A program made the position numbers and the translations under genes. 64,000 nt of DNA from Aphrocallistes beatrix (taxonomy: Eukaryota > Porifera > Hexactinellida > Sceptrulophora > Aphrocallistidae), in the NCBI GenBank assembly GCA_963281255.1, contig OY725489.1:4712001-4776000 (forward strand), given 5' to 3'. Shown piece after piece: positions 30,932 to 42,314 of this stretch; position 1 is the first letter of the stretch; each line of letters starts with the position of its first letter. The notes beneath the pieces are model-generated. The model was not told the origin of the DNA. It did not search any database and worked only from the letters and a program-made list of their open reading frames with translations.

Positions 30932-33332
30932 TTATACTTTATTCCACTCTTGCTCGCATTTCCTACATATATAAGGGTCATCACCTATATCCGCTAACCA
31001 TACATCTTCACAGCCAGTGTGATACCAACTATCACAGAAATCACATCCCACCCAGTCATCATTCTTCTGGTCTCTCAGAACTGGACAATCATGCATTCCG
31101 CATTTCTCGCAGGCATCATTATCATCCTTGTCAACGACAAGAATGGGAGAAGTGACTTCTTTACTGCCAGAAGAGGATAACTCACTACCAAAGCATCCAG
31201 ATTTATACATAGTCGCGTCTTTTTCCCGTTTACGCCTTGAAGATTCGGCAATCAGGAATTGACTCTTCAGAAGACGCCTGCGTCTTTCTGAGTATCCTTA
31301 ACAGCCTTTCTCTTGCATCTATTCCGTTCCTTATCCATCGTTACGAGGTGAGCTAGAGTCACATTAGTACATTGTACCCCCATATCCGCTAAGATTGATG
31401 CGAGTATCAATGAGCCTTCATTGAAAGTTGACACATCTATTGACGCAGAAGCTTGGAGAGAGTATTGTCCTACCCGTTTTCCTTCAGGAACATTGTGCCA
31501 CAGAACTGAATGTAGCGATTCATTGGCATTTTGTGTTAAACCAAGCATCAAGGCGGAGCACATATCTAGGCTTGCAAACTTCAAAAAAACATCTTGCAGT
31601 CGTGATAACTCATCTCCATTCAGATAAGGTAGTCGCAGGTTAGGAAGTGGAATAGAGCTATCTTCGACTGAAAGTGCAAGGGTCTTTTGAAAGTAGCACC
31701 AAGAACTCTTCGAAAATGGACAACTTTAATCCTTCTCAACCAAATATTCGAGTAGTGTATAGAGAGCCTTTTGAATGTCTATCGCTGTTTTCCTTCTGTT
31801 CTGAACGATAACAAGTGTATAAAGATGGCCAATCCTCTGAACCTTTGAAGCGGGTATTGGTTTGGATGTTAAAGTTTTCGTGGTTTTCTTCCTCATTGCC
31901 CTTTTTAATCTCCCTTGTGCATGCCCGATGCACTCCTCCTTTCGTAGATTTTCCAATCTTTTGTACGGTTCGCTTTCTTGTAACCGCTTAAAAGAGCTTG
32001 AGTCTCCATCGCCTACATATGTGGTATAAGCAAGAGAATGTTTGGTGACAGATCTAGCCCAAATTTCAAGTGTAGCTGAAGATTCCATTTCTTGGCTTGT
32101 CCCGGAATAATTTGCCAGACACTCGCCGGAATGTTTCTTCCAGTATTCGCCATACTCATCTGGATCGTCTTTCTTCCTCTCTTCAGTCCATTTGAGACAT
32201 TTGCTGCACACGCGTTCATAGAGGACGTAGTCTAATACCTTACCGGTATATACCTCAATTGCAGCCGCAAATCCTTGATTCGAATAATTGCCTCTCTGAT
32301 GCCATTAACCGTCGTAACTTACAGTACAATTCTTACAGTCTGGGATATTTGACGTGTCGGCTGTGTCGCATACAAGTTTAGCTGACATGGACATGGATTG
32401 CTGACAGATTGTATTTGCTGATTCGACCAATTTCAAGAGGGAAACTTTGTTCATTCACTTCCAGGTATTCTGTATCCCATGGAGATTGCACGAGAGTAAG
32501 AAATCATTCCAACTGAGAGAGGTGCAGTGCATTGCTAATAAGGCCCTCGCGTTCACTTCCGACTTTTTCCGGGATAGCATTTGGGGGTCATTCACGGATT
32601 CCGTGAGTTGCATGCCAATAGGCAGGAAAGTTGGGAATTCGGCTATAACAAGATGGCAATAGCTACACTTTAATAATAAATACGACTGTGAGCCATCTCG
32701 AAAGGCGTATTGATATAGATTGAGTGGTCCTGTACATTTTGGTTCAGTGCATCCTAATAGAGAGAATACCATGCTAAGTAAATCCATGTCGATAATTTGA
32801 GAACCATGGGGAATTAATAGATCACGAAATGGGTGAATTTCATCTTTACGCAATTTGATGCTTATGAATTTAGTTGGATGAGAGAACTTTACTTGTTTGA
32901 ATAGTTCGGATGTCGGCTTTGATGGTAGTCTCTTTGCAGCTAATGGTGTGAAAACTGATTTTCTTTTCAGTCCTTCCCCTTTACGAAACTTCCCAACGTT
33001 GACTTTTTTACTCTTCTTTTGCCTCTGAGAGAAAAAGAAGGAACTTTCGTGGAATTATCCGAATCTTCGGAAGTCTGTGAAGACAAGGCAAGTTGTCAGA
33101 AAGTAGATCTGAGCTCAGTAGGCGAGGTTGAAAAAGGGATTACATCAGTTGGAGTATTTGGAACTTTGAATACGCAATCATCTTTAGTGACTGCTTGAGA
33201 CAAGCCAGAGTCACTTGATTCTATACTAGAAGCAAAGGGAGACGGGATTCTAACCAGAGGGAGGTCAGCACTTCTAAATATTGGAACAGTTTCTTGTTCC
33301 GAAGAAGATATATCTTGTTCTGAAGAAGACAT
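30932..33332 (-). pseudogene. Mutator-like-domain transposase with C-terminal PHD finger
   Basis: In order on the minus strand: a serine/acidic N-terminus (MSSSEQDISSSEQE); a basic segment with GKFRKGEGLKRKS; and the family core, with LLKCSYCHLVIAEF and the first acidic residue in VSYDG*WHQRG, where an in-frame stop replaces one residue. Then come HSGECLANYSGTS, a second acidic motif YVGDGDSSSF, and KEECIGHAQGRLKRA. TQNANESLHSVLW carries the likely Glu. The C-terminus is a PHD finger with CEKC, CDFCDSWYH, GC and CRKC intact. This arrangement fits the Mutator-like transposase domain common in invertebrates. Breaks are one stop near 32306 and frameshifts, including near 31280. No terminal repeats were found. 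Confidence 0.85.
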
Positions 33333-33529
33333 TGTATTTTGTGTTTGTATATATATTTATTTAACTATAAATTTTATCATTTTATTTCCCTTTTTATACC
33401 AACTATGTATCATAGCATTCTAATACACTAAGGCAATGATACTGACTAAATTTTTTTGACTAGGGATAAGGATTAAGAGCTATGAATGAATGAATTTGAT
33501 TGGCTGAAATTTAGGCGCTAAATATCCTA
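33333..33529. other. Upstream flank of the transposase
   Basis: AT-rich; presumably holds its promoter and terminus, but nothing specific is recognisable. Confidence 0.3.
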
Positions 33530-34300
33530 TCTAGTATCTTTTATATTAAAACTCTAGGATTTTTTTGTTTGTTTGTTTGTCCGAATTGATTGAAGAATTG
33601 GCAAGTCGTAGAGCTACGAAAATTGGCATGTAGGTGTCAAATGATGAATCTAGGATTAAATTCGAAGATCTAAGCGAAATGTTCACACCTCGCCGAGATA
33701 GGTGACAAAATGTGCTGACCAATCAAATTCGATTATTTTATAATGCAAATACATTGGAATAAAATAGTAGTGACTTATGCATACAATCCAAATGACTATT
33801 TGTGATTGAAATTCATTGGTTTATGTGAACCAATCAATTATCAGCCTTTTATGATGCCATTCACACGATTCTATTTCATATAAATGATTGAATACTGCTA
33901 TTTTGAGTCTATAATTTGATTGTTCACAACAATTAAAGTGTGTTATATGCTACGATTAATCAATTCGATCATCAAATAACTTTTAACGACATGGACTTGA
34001 ATTGATTATTTAATTTTAATAATCTTTAGCAATGTGAACTTTGTGTATTCAAATTGAGCTTACTACACATTCAGGATAGTTGACTTAATACGAAGTAAAG
34101 TATATTTATCACGAAACAATATTTCTGCTACAGTTCTGATTTCATTAATGTAACCGTAGACAAATGACAATGCAGCGTACTTAGTATAAAACAAGAAAGC
34201 GACGTATTGTTTCTCTAATATCCGCAAGCGCCCACTGGGTAAATTTGCAGACATGCAGTGTCTGCAAGCCGCGTAGCGCAAGCAAGCGAAGCGCGCTTGT
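33530..34300 (+). mobile_element. Helitron-like element, full-length non-autonomous copy
   Basis: Starts TCTAGTATCTTTTATATTAA with AAACTC following, a typical Helitron-like 5' end. It then has a TTTG microsatellite and GAATTGATTGAAGAATTGGC as in other copies. It ends with the GCGCCCAC...GCAGACA...TGTCTGC stems and the hairpin CAAGCGAAGCGCGCTTG at 34284-34300. The ~770 bp interior is AT-rich and non-coding; a 94-codon minus-strand frame across the 3' end is not meaningful. Confidence 0.6.
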
Positions 34301-34404
34301 ATATAACGAAAATTGTCGAGTAGTTGATAGTTCACTCTACTCTGCATACTATATCTGACTTGTGCAAGTTCTAAATTATTCTACTAGACTGCTTTCTCTT
34401 GTTT

Positions 34405-34856
34405 ATGGCCTGTGCTGTGCCTGGGTGTAAGTCGAATTAACATAGCCAGGTTGGATTCACCTCAGCCTTTTTATTTCCGACTGAATTTGAGACTCGAGAG
34501 AAATGGTTTCGTGTAATACCTCGCCCAAGGAAAGACTATGAGATGAATAAATACTTAAAGGTAATTTGGCTGATAATTTCATTTATATATTCGTTTGACT
34601 CTGACGATTATAGATTCTTTCAATCTTAGGTTTATATCAATCATTTCCGAGAGGAAGACATCGAGAGGACTTTTGATTTTTTGATGGCGAAAATATAGTG
34701 AAGATGCCTAGAAAGAAGCTTTCACTTAAGCAAAATGCAGTTCCAAGCATATTCCCCAATTGTCCTAGTTATCTTACAGACAGAAGAGTAAAGCCTCCAA
34801 GACTGTCCAGAGAAGACAAAGAGATGAAGTCAACTCAAGCTGCATATAAGGATTGA
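34405..34856 (+). pseudogene. THAP-domain protein remnant
   Basis: ATG gives MACAVPGCKSN, then a stop, then FLFPTEFETREKWFRVIPRPR: the start, FP and W positions of a THAP zinc finger (C2CH). A GT...AG gap (about 34561-34628) looks like an intron. The next exon reads VYINHFREEDIERTF, matching the vCsxHF..eD part, but the Cys is Tyr. The last part, QNAVPSIFPNCPSYL, is the segment that often follows a THAP domain. THAP domains bind DNA and occur in P-element, Kolobok and host proteins. A zinc ligand is lost and a stop is present, so it is dead. Its parent element is unknown. Confidence 0.72.
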
Positions 34857-34925
34857 CTGCCAAGAAACTGAAGCTAAGTTCCTAGTTACTTGTCTTATCG
34901 ATATAGTTTTCAAATTAAGCCTAAA

Positions 34926-35085
34926 GGCCCCCATACACGATGCAACTTTGTTGCATGCAACAAAGTTGCATCGTGTATGGTAGTATTTTGCATGCAACAA
35001 ATGTTGCATGAAACAAAGTTGCATCGTGTATGCGAGTATTGCATGCAACAATGTTGCATGCAACTTGTTGCGTGGAAATAGAACA
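34926..35085. repeat. Cluster of palindromes around TTGCATGCAA
   Basis: 34930-34977 is a perfect 48-bp palindrome with arms CATACACGATGCAACTTTGT. Variants of its arms recur directly after it (TTGCATGCAACAAATGTTGC, then GTTGCATCGTGTATGCGAG, then TTGCATGCAACAATGTTGCA). Several frames are open through it only because of the repeated word. It resembles the subterminal region of a transposon, but no distant partner terminus was found. Confidence 0.85.
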
Positions 35086-35356
35086 TGTTCTATTTTCATG
35101 CAACATTCTGCATCAAAATTGTATTAATTATTACGATAACGATAATCATTATCAAAAATACGATCAAGCCATTAAAATAGACAATAGAAAGTCTGCTTGC
35201 TTTTCTTGATTGTATTCTCAAAAGGGCGAAGGCAATGACAGGTACGACGATACGTTTTTTTACCATTATGTAAAAATGCAGAATAAATTTGATGTAATTG
35301 ATGTAATATTGAATCATTAGCATGTACGACTATATATGAATCACATTAATTATTAA

Positions 35357-35412
35357 TCCTTACTATTAAAACTCGATTATTGTTTGTTTATATATATATA
35401 TATATATACATA
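35357..35412 (+). repeat. Solo Helitron-like 5' end
   Basis: TCCTTACTATTAAAACTCGA followed by a T/TA-rich tract; identical start to 20131 (minus) and close to 54046. It leads directly into the 100-bp tandem repeat, not into the usual family interior. Confidence 0.6.
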
Positions 35413-35413
35413 T

Positions 35414-35750
35414 ATTGTCCCAAAATCCAAGATATTTGGACAAAGTACAAATATTTTGTCCTAATATCTCAGTAAAATTTTCTCAATAATGCCTCTACAG
35501 TATACAGAGACATATTGTCCCAAAATCCAAGATATTTGGACAAAGTACAAATATTTTGTCCCAATATCTCAGTAAAATTTTCTCAATAATGCCTCTGCAG
35601 TATACAGAGACATATTGTCCTAAAATCCTAGATATTTGGACAAAGTACAAATATTTTGTCCCAATATCTCAGTATAAATTTCTCAATTATGTCTCTACAT
35701 TATACAGAGAGACATATTGTCCCAAAGTCCAAGATATTCGTATGAAGTAA
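35414..35750. repeat. 100-bp tandem repeat, about 3.4 units
   Basis: ATTGTCCCAAAATCCAAGAT begins units at 35414, 35514, 35614 and (diverged) 35716. Units include TTTGGACAAAGTACAAATAT and end TATACAGAGAC. The array starts where the Helitron-like 5' end stops, as in Helitron families that carry internal tandem arrays. Confidence 0.92.
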
Positions 35751-35968
35751 AAATGTTTCAGATAATATCATTTATCTCGATATTATGTACCAACATATGA
35801 CACATATATAATGTTCCAATATCTTAGACAAAGACCATGCTATTATTCCTGATTAATTAAGCTGGATAATAAATCATTGATACTAAACATCATCTTGTCT
35901 AATGGTGGAGACAAGGTCAGTATAATTAGATAGTACATTTGAATATTATTTGTTTCAAAAACATCACC
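35751..35968. other. Candidate 3' LTR region of the Gypsy element
   Basis: On the minus strand, a purine-rich tract (GGAAGAAAGGAAGG, then GAGGGAGG) precedes TGATGTTTTTGAAACAAATA. That is where a 3' LTR would start. I could not find the matching 5' LTR near 46.3-46.6 kb, so this is tentative. Confidence 0.3.
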
Positions 35969-36191
35969 TCCCTCATTTAGCCTTCCTTTCTTCCAAATGG
36001 ACGACCACTTACTCGTGGCGCAGACTCGTTATCTTCTGTAGCTCTGATCCAAGTACAAATTCCTTATATCGCTGATTCGGCCTCCTTACGCGGCTTGTGT
36101 ATCGTTTCTCTTTCATTTTGGGCTTTCACCACTAAGATCTTCTTCGATCGCATTGGATTCGGGATGACCAGTTTCTACCCGTTTCGCGGGA

Positions 36192-39100
36192 TCATTTTTT
36201 TGTGGAATTGATCATCCGCTTGTCTACAGTTCCTTGGTTCCCAAAAAACGCAGCCTCCGTCTCTGCATTAACCATCTCAGAGTTGGTTTTCGTGTCGCCA
36301 GCTTGAATCACTACAGCTGAGCTGATGTACAGCTTGCATCTATTGAGATATATCCATTTAGTCATGTGTCTCGTATATTTTCTATCATACCTATTTCGCA
36401 CTTCCATTACTGATACGGAGCTTCACATCTGGTCCTTTCCTGTCGATTACTTCAAAGTGACCATCATACTTGGCATCGAGCGTGTCATGTGTGGCGTTAT
36501 TGTGTAGCATCACCAAGTCCCAATTCTCTACCCCAGCATCGTGTCTGTTCCCGTTATGGCATTGTCTGGATCTCGCGAGATTTTTTCGGATGTTATCTTC
36601 GGCGATTGTGTTAAGCTCGGCATTCCTTCTCTGTAACATCTCAAGATATTCCCAATGAGGGTTACGTTCCAAGCCTTTAAGCATTTACAGCCAAGCGTCT
36701 TCTCTCTGCCATCCCATCGCATTGAGGATGGTGTGGAGATGTGTGATGCTTCTCGATCCCGAGGGATCTACAAAACTCCTTAAACTCTGTTCCATCCATC
36801 GAGATTCCTTGTCGATTAATATAATGCCAGGAATTCCATGACCCTGGTACACCCAATCCTGTTCAAATGCTGTCACGAAGCTTCGATACAATTGATCACG
36901 AAAGGGCATCAATTCAACTAATCTGTGAAAAGGTAAACCATATAGAAAATAATGGAATTCACCATCCGCCCAAGAAAGCGTGCCAATATCTACGCCCACC
37001 GCAGACCCAGGAACGTCCTCCCACACTAACATGGTTTTTTTCGCTTTGTTTGATGGCTTCGCACACTGGCATACGAGGCAACTGTGACAGTATTGCTTCA
37101 TGCTTCTCGCCATCTTAGGTACAAAAACACAGTACTTCACCTTCCAACTTTAGGGGATGAGACCACCTTCCTCAGCTGACCATCGTCAACACTTCCCAGG
37201 AACCTGATTTGATGAATAGCCTGCTGAACGATGGGATCACGTTTCTGCCTTCCAATATATCCAATCGAATCTCTCGAGGATCTTCCAAAGAGTACTTTTC
37301 CCTCGAACGAATCTTTCATTCACGCTTGAGTCGAAATTTGCGTTCGGCAAACTACTATGGTAATCGGCAGGTTCATTCTCCTCTCAAAGACGATAGTTGA
37401 GTTTATATGGCAATTCTTCCAACTCGAGGATCCATCGTGTGTAAGTGTGCCGTGGGTCTCTCTGCCTTCTGAGCCACTGTAGTGGACAATGGTTTGTGAG
37501 AAAAATTACTTCCGACGCAGCCCTAAGAAAAATGGGTTATTTTTGCGCAGCTGAAACAATAGCCCAGGCCTCCAGCTAACCCGCACTGTAATTCTTCTGG
37601 GAAGAACTCAACGACGAAGAAATGACAAATGGGGAGGATCTTTCCAGTCTTGGTGTCTTCCTGAGACAGGACCGCTACAACTGAGGCACTAGCGTATGCC
37701 TCAACATAAAATGGCAGTATCCATTTCGGTAAAGAGAAGATAATCAGTTCTCCTGCTACGCTGTCCCTTAATACATCGAAGGATTTTCTGCAACACTCAT
37801 CCCATAACCATGGTACCTCTTTCTTTGTTAATGCGTAGAGAGGAGCAGCAAGTTCAGCCATCCTCGAAATATAGAGCCTATAGTAATTTAATGCTCCCAC
37901 GAAACGCTGAACCTCCTATAAAGTTTGAGGGATATGGAATGATGAGATCTTGTTTATGTAATACTGTGTTGGTATTCTCCCATAACGTGTTGGACAGTGC
38001 CCCAAATTCACATTCTTGATTTGCGATACGACATTGCTCCTTGTGCAGTTGGATTCCGGCTATCATAAGATGTCTGAATACATCCCGCAATCGCTTGATA
38101 TGATCTTCCAAATCTCGAGTGCAGACAACATAGCATCTATACAACTTTCAGCACCGTTTTCCCCTTGTAGTACGGTCTATCAGCCTTTGAAATGTAGCCG
38201 CTGCATTCACCATGTCAGATGGCATTACCAGCATCTCGTAGAGACCTCTCGGTGTGTCAAACGCGGTTCTGGGAATGTCTCTCACTCTCCCTTCGGAATG
38301 CACCAATAAAAGAAACGGCTGCCCTCAAGTTTGTCGAGTATTGACTGCGGATTAGGAGGTCCATAGACATCTCATCGGGTGAAGGCGTTCAAATGTCTAT
38401 AATCGATGGCAAACCGCATCTGCCGATCCTTCTTGCGGACTAACACGACGTCACTACCCCAGGTCAAATTTGAAGGTCTGCATATTCCGTTTCGGCACAT
38501 CTCATTAACTTGTCCGGGAGACTTCTTCTTCCCATGACGGTGTAATCTTCCTTGGACGTGCTCGGAGTGGTTGAAAGTTTTCGAGTTCTATGGAATGCAG
38601 TGTGCCTTGCGTTGCCTTCGATGATCGTTTGGGGTTCTCTGCAAATAAAGTTGGAAAGTCATCGATCAATTTGCTTACCAGACTCAATTCCTCAACTGTC
38701 AGTCCTGAATTAAAGAGTTCAGTACTAGGCTTCTGCTGTTGAACTTTCGTCACTTCAACAGCTACGGCCATACACCTTACTATTGGGTTAAATCCACTCA
38801 CTGCGAACTGTACAGGTTCCCACCTCTTTCCAAGTTTGATCTTTCTACCTCTGAAATTGGAAGCCACTTCATCGAAATGACTCAAAAATGAACGTCATAG
38901 GATAAAGGTGGACTATTAAAGTCTAAGACTTGCAGTCTCTGTTTGACTGATGGATTCCTCTCAAACCGCACCTCGCTATCGAAGTATCCCAACACATATA
39001 GGGTTGTCACATAAACCGAAGACTTTTTTTTTTTTCCTTGATAATTTGTGTGTCCCAAATTGAGCTTTCTCTGAGTGTTGCAATCGATGACGCTAGGTCG

Positions 39101-39290
39101 GGCCCCTGTATCCAGCAGTGCTGGGAAAATATAACCCCCTACGTCTACTTCGAACGTTACCGCATCTTAATCAGTACCGATGATGAAAACGGTCATTCCG
39201 TTCCAACTTTTAGAGTTTGGCCCGTAAACCTTATGGCCTGGTTTTCAAAAAATCCAGAATTGTTTATCCCTACATTTTCTGTACCTATCT
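36192..39290 (-). pseudogene. Gypsy pol: protease, RT, RNase H, integrase (decayed)
   Basis: From the high-coordinate end: a partial zinc knuckle (KPGHKVYGPN); an aspartic protease with LLDTGARPSVI near 39110; the linker region at 38505-38885; and reverse transcriptase with LTWGSDVVLVRKKD and FAIDYRHLNAF. The segment that should contain SxLDLASAY is deleted and the YxDD box is corrupted to LYRCYVVC. RNase H is at 37523-37900. Integrase has SCLVCQ, a VDIG Asp and an LIDKES Asp. A GPY/F-like end (YDGHFEVIDRKGPDVKLRI) is at about 36430. Many frameshifts. Polyprotein for reverse transcription and integration; inactive here. Confidence 0.87.
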
Positions 39291-39299
39291 TGGGACATA

Positions 39300-39570
39300 C
39301 CTAATTTACGGAACGGAACGGAACTATTCCGTTTAATCAGAGTACCTAATTTACGGAACTTGATGGAACGGTTCCGGAATTATTAATGCCTAATTTACGG
39401 AATATTCCATTCCGGAAATTATAAATGACTAATTTACGGAATATTCCATCCCGGAAATTAGATATGCCTAATTTACGGAATATTCCATCCCGGAAATTAT
39501 AAATGCCTAATTTACAGAATATTCCACTCCGGAAATTATAGATGCCTAATTTACGGTATACTGCATTCCA
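39300..39570. repeat. Subterminal ~43-bp repeats at the MULE left end
   Basis: CCTAATTTACGGAATATTCC followed by A/CTCCGGAAATTATAAATG recurs about six times. Each unit is itself partly palindromic (GGAATATTCC, TTCCGGAA). The right terminus carries only one or two such units (45375-45449), so the ends are asymmetric. Confidence 0.9.
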
Positions 39571-39582
39571 GATTATCTCAGT

Positions 39583-41779
39583 CAGGGCTGTATCAACTCA
39601 GTTTGCAAAATAACTCATTTTAATGGAAATTTCCTCTACCAACTCATTCAACTCATTAATTTTGTTTAGAACCAACTTTCAAATAATTCAAAAAATGAGT
39701 TGTCTACAACTTACTCATTTTCGAAATGAGCTTTGCACCAAATGAATTGGTTTAAGGATACCGCCCTCGAAAAAACATATGATTTGCATTACAGCATACG
39801 ATGAAAGTAGAGCTATAAGAGATGTTAAGCGTGGGGAGGTATCTCCATCAAGAAATACTAGCACTATCCAAACCGTTTTTGAATCTCAATTCTAGATTTT
39901 GAGATACAGTGTCTCAAAGTCTGTTTTTTTAATTTTCCGCTAGCACATCTTAATGGTAGAAATTTAGGCACTCAATGAATTGTTTAGGACATACCAAGGA
40001 ATCAAACGCTTCCAAAATCGAATCATAGATAGTCTACCTAATTTGCAACTTCATAGGACCAGAAGAAAGTTAAAATGACAAATATTGTAAATTTTATCGG
40101 TGTCCGAAAAAAAAGGGCCAAAAAAAGGCGAAAAATGTCTGTTCTTTTGGGGAAATCATGAATAAAATCACCGAGTTAGAATATATCCAAAAAATGGTGG
40201 TCCTACGTTCATCGCCTAATGATATGAAACAACTCTTGAAATTTTCAAACTTCTATCTCAAACCAAATTTGAGAAATAATTCTGTAAAGACGGTCAATTT
40301 TGAAATTTTAAAGTCCCGAGATAGAGACATTTTAAGTTTAGGTGTTAAGAAGAATGTAAAATGAGTTATTAATAATGCACATAAGCATCCACAGACATTT
40401 ATTCGCATCCATACTGCTGATTTAGGTATATTAAAGCCAAATATTTACCAAAAATAGCAAAAGTACCCTCAAAATCCACAAATTTCCTTGAGGCCCCTAA
40501 CTCCGAATATTTTGAGATAATTGTAGATAATATTTCATATTCCTGGCACTGCGAAGTATAATCTATCAGTTTAGAATGAATAAAAAGCTTCCAAAAAGTA
40601 TATTAGGAAGTTAGAGCGAAAGTCTACGACTTTTAGTTTCGAAGTTAGGATTTTCGAAAAATGCTACGTCATCATATGACAAAAATCTCAAACTTAACAT
40701 TCCATAGGGTGTAGTGCAATTATTATCAAAGAATCATATATGTACACTCGTAAAAAGTATATTAGGAAGTGAGAACTAAGAATTTGGACTTGTATTTACA
40801 AAGATAGAGAGAGATATCTTTTGGACCCTAAATGGGGGTTTTTGACCGAATCTGCGAGGTCCAAGGCCATAACTTTCAAAATAATTATCAAAAGTTCTCC
40901 AATTTTTCTGTACATATTATTAACGGCAATTGTATTCACTATTTAGCATAATAGCTAAATTTGGACACATATTTAATGATTAGATTCGCCATTTTCTAAT
41001 AGATTCAAAGTTCTCTATTGAATTTGTATTACAATTAAATCAATGATAAGTCGAGAATTATTTATTTTTTGACAAAGGAATGTTCGAGGAACCTATATAT
41101 TTTCACATATATCCTTTTATTTAAGGATATAATATATTATATATCTACAATAGTTTTTAAGATATGACATCAGCCTCTTTCGGGACCTTAGAGGGATATT
41201 ATGGCCGAACTTTACCTATAATATGCGATATCTCAAGAACAAATGGTCGGATCCGAACAAATTTTTTTTTGAAACGATCAGAATTCTATTTCTGACCCAG
41301 TGATCGCTAAATATCTGAGATCAAACTTGCGATTTCCCGAGGATTATATAAATGAACTCCCTTATAGAGCTATTTTGTTTGGATTTTATTTGCCCATTCT
41401 TTTAAATCTTTGTGTTTTATAATCTCCAAAGGTGCTAATACAATGTTAAGGTTCATATCATTAAAAAAATATCAAATAAGTTAAAAACTAATTGGTAAAT
41501 GAGTTAAAATCCTCTAATAATTTTTCAATTTTTATTAATGCTAAACTTTAGGGGGTTATTTCGCAAAAAATATAAAAAAATGCCGTCCAAATAGTGCTAT
41601 CAGATGGTAGACCGATCAGTAATCCAATGAAATTAGCAATAAATCATTTTGCAGTTTTTTTTTACGCCAGGCAAGATTTTTCGAGGGCGGTATCCTTAAA
41701 CAACTCATTTTCATATGACTTGGCTATAAACAACTCATTTAGTTGATTTTGCCAACTTAAAATGAGTTGATACACCATG
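39583..41779. mobile_element. hAT-like element hosting a TTAA element
   Basis: It starts CAGGGCTGTATCAACTCA and ends TGAGTTGATACACCATG. Flanks ATCTCAGT and ATCTCAGC agree at 7 of 8. Both halves are filled with AACTCATTT/AAATGAGTT words. Without the nested TTAA element it is only about 250 bp, a MITE rich in subterminal motifs and with no coding content. Confidence 0.82.
39756..41695 (+). mobile_element. TTAA-flanked non-autonomous element, copy B
   Basis: GGATACCGCCCTCGAAAAA at the left, TTTTTCGAGGGCGGTATCC at the right, TTAA on both sides (39752-39755 and 41696-41699). 1940 bp. It aligns with copy C in the same orientation and copy A in reverse. Only one modest frame (40158-40364) exists, and it is not conserved in the other copies. 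Confidence 0.88.
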
Positions 41780-42039
41780 ATCTCAGCACTTAAATCGGGA
41801 AAATGGTTTGGTTTGGATCCCATCAACTTCCTATTAAATATACACAAACTAGGCTTTAATCTGGGTGCGCACCGCGCACTCGGAGGAGCGTTTGGGAAAA
41901 AATTACAGAATGCATTGAATCAGCATCATTCAGGAGCTGGGTATATGAAAGAAAATTTAAGGGGGAATGTGAACTTGGATGAAAACTTGACCCACTCGAG
42001 GGTACGCGGATTTGCGAAGGTTGGATGATGCCCTGAGAA

Positions 42040-42192
42040 CAACCTGCATAATCCGACATCTGGATAATCTAGAAGTTTTCTATTGATCGATACTATTCTT
42101 TATCCCATTACCATCAGATAGTGTAAATTTGTATCGTATAATCCGACTTTTTTATTCATTTCCCAAGGAATTAGACTATCAAGGTTCCACTG
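42040..42192. mobile_element. Pogo-like remnant
   Basis: The right end AAGGTTCCACTG followed by TA resembles a pogo/Tigger terminus (CAGTGGAACC inverted), and GTATAATCCGAC/GCATAATCCGAC words occur inside. The left terminus is missing. Confidence 0.4.
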
Positions 42193-42314
42193 TATGAATA
42201 AATATTTTATTAAATGAAAATGGAATATAAAAGTAGTAAATCTAGTTCTATTGTTGTCTAAATTCTTCTAAAAAAAGGAAATCTAATATACTAGAGACGA
42301 AATTCACTCCTTGA

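Noticed and set aside
34830-35106. Overlapping open frames rich in Cys, His, Met and Gln on both strands
   Set aside because: They are translations of the repeated TTGCATGCAA palindromes in several frames, not a cysteine-rich protein family.
35556-35750. A 64-codon frame with repeated YRETYCPK-like segments
   Set aside because: It is produced by the 100-bp tandem repeat and starts and ends arbitrarily inside units.
38016-38309. A 97-codon plus-strand frame
   Set aside because: It lies antisense to the Gypsy reverse transcriptase, which has recognisable motifs on the minus strand.
40158-40364. A 68-codon frame in TTAA element B
   Set aside because: The frame is not conserved in copies A and C.
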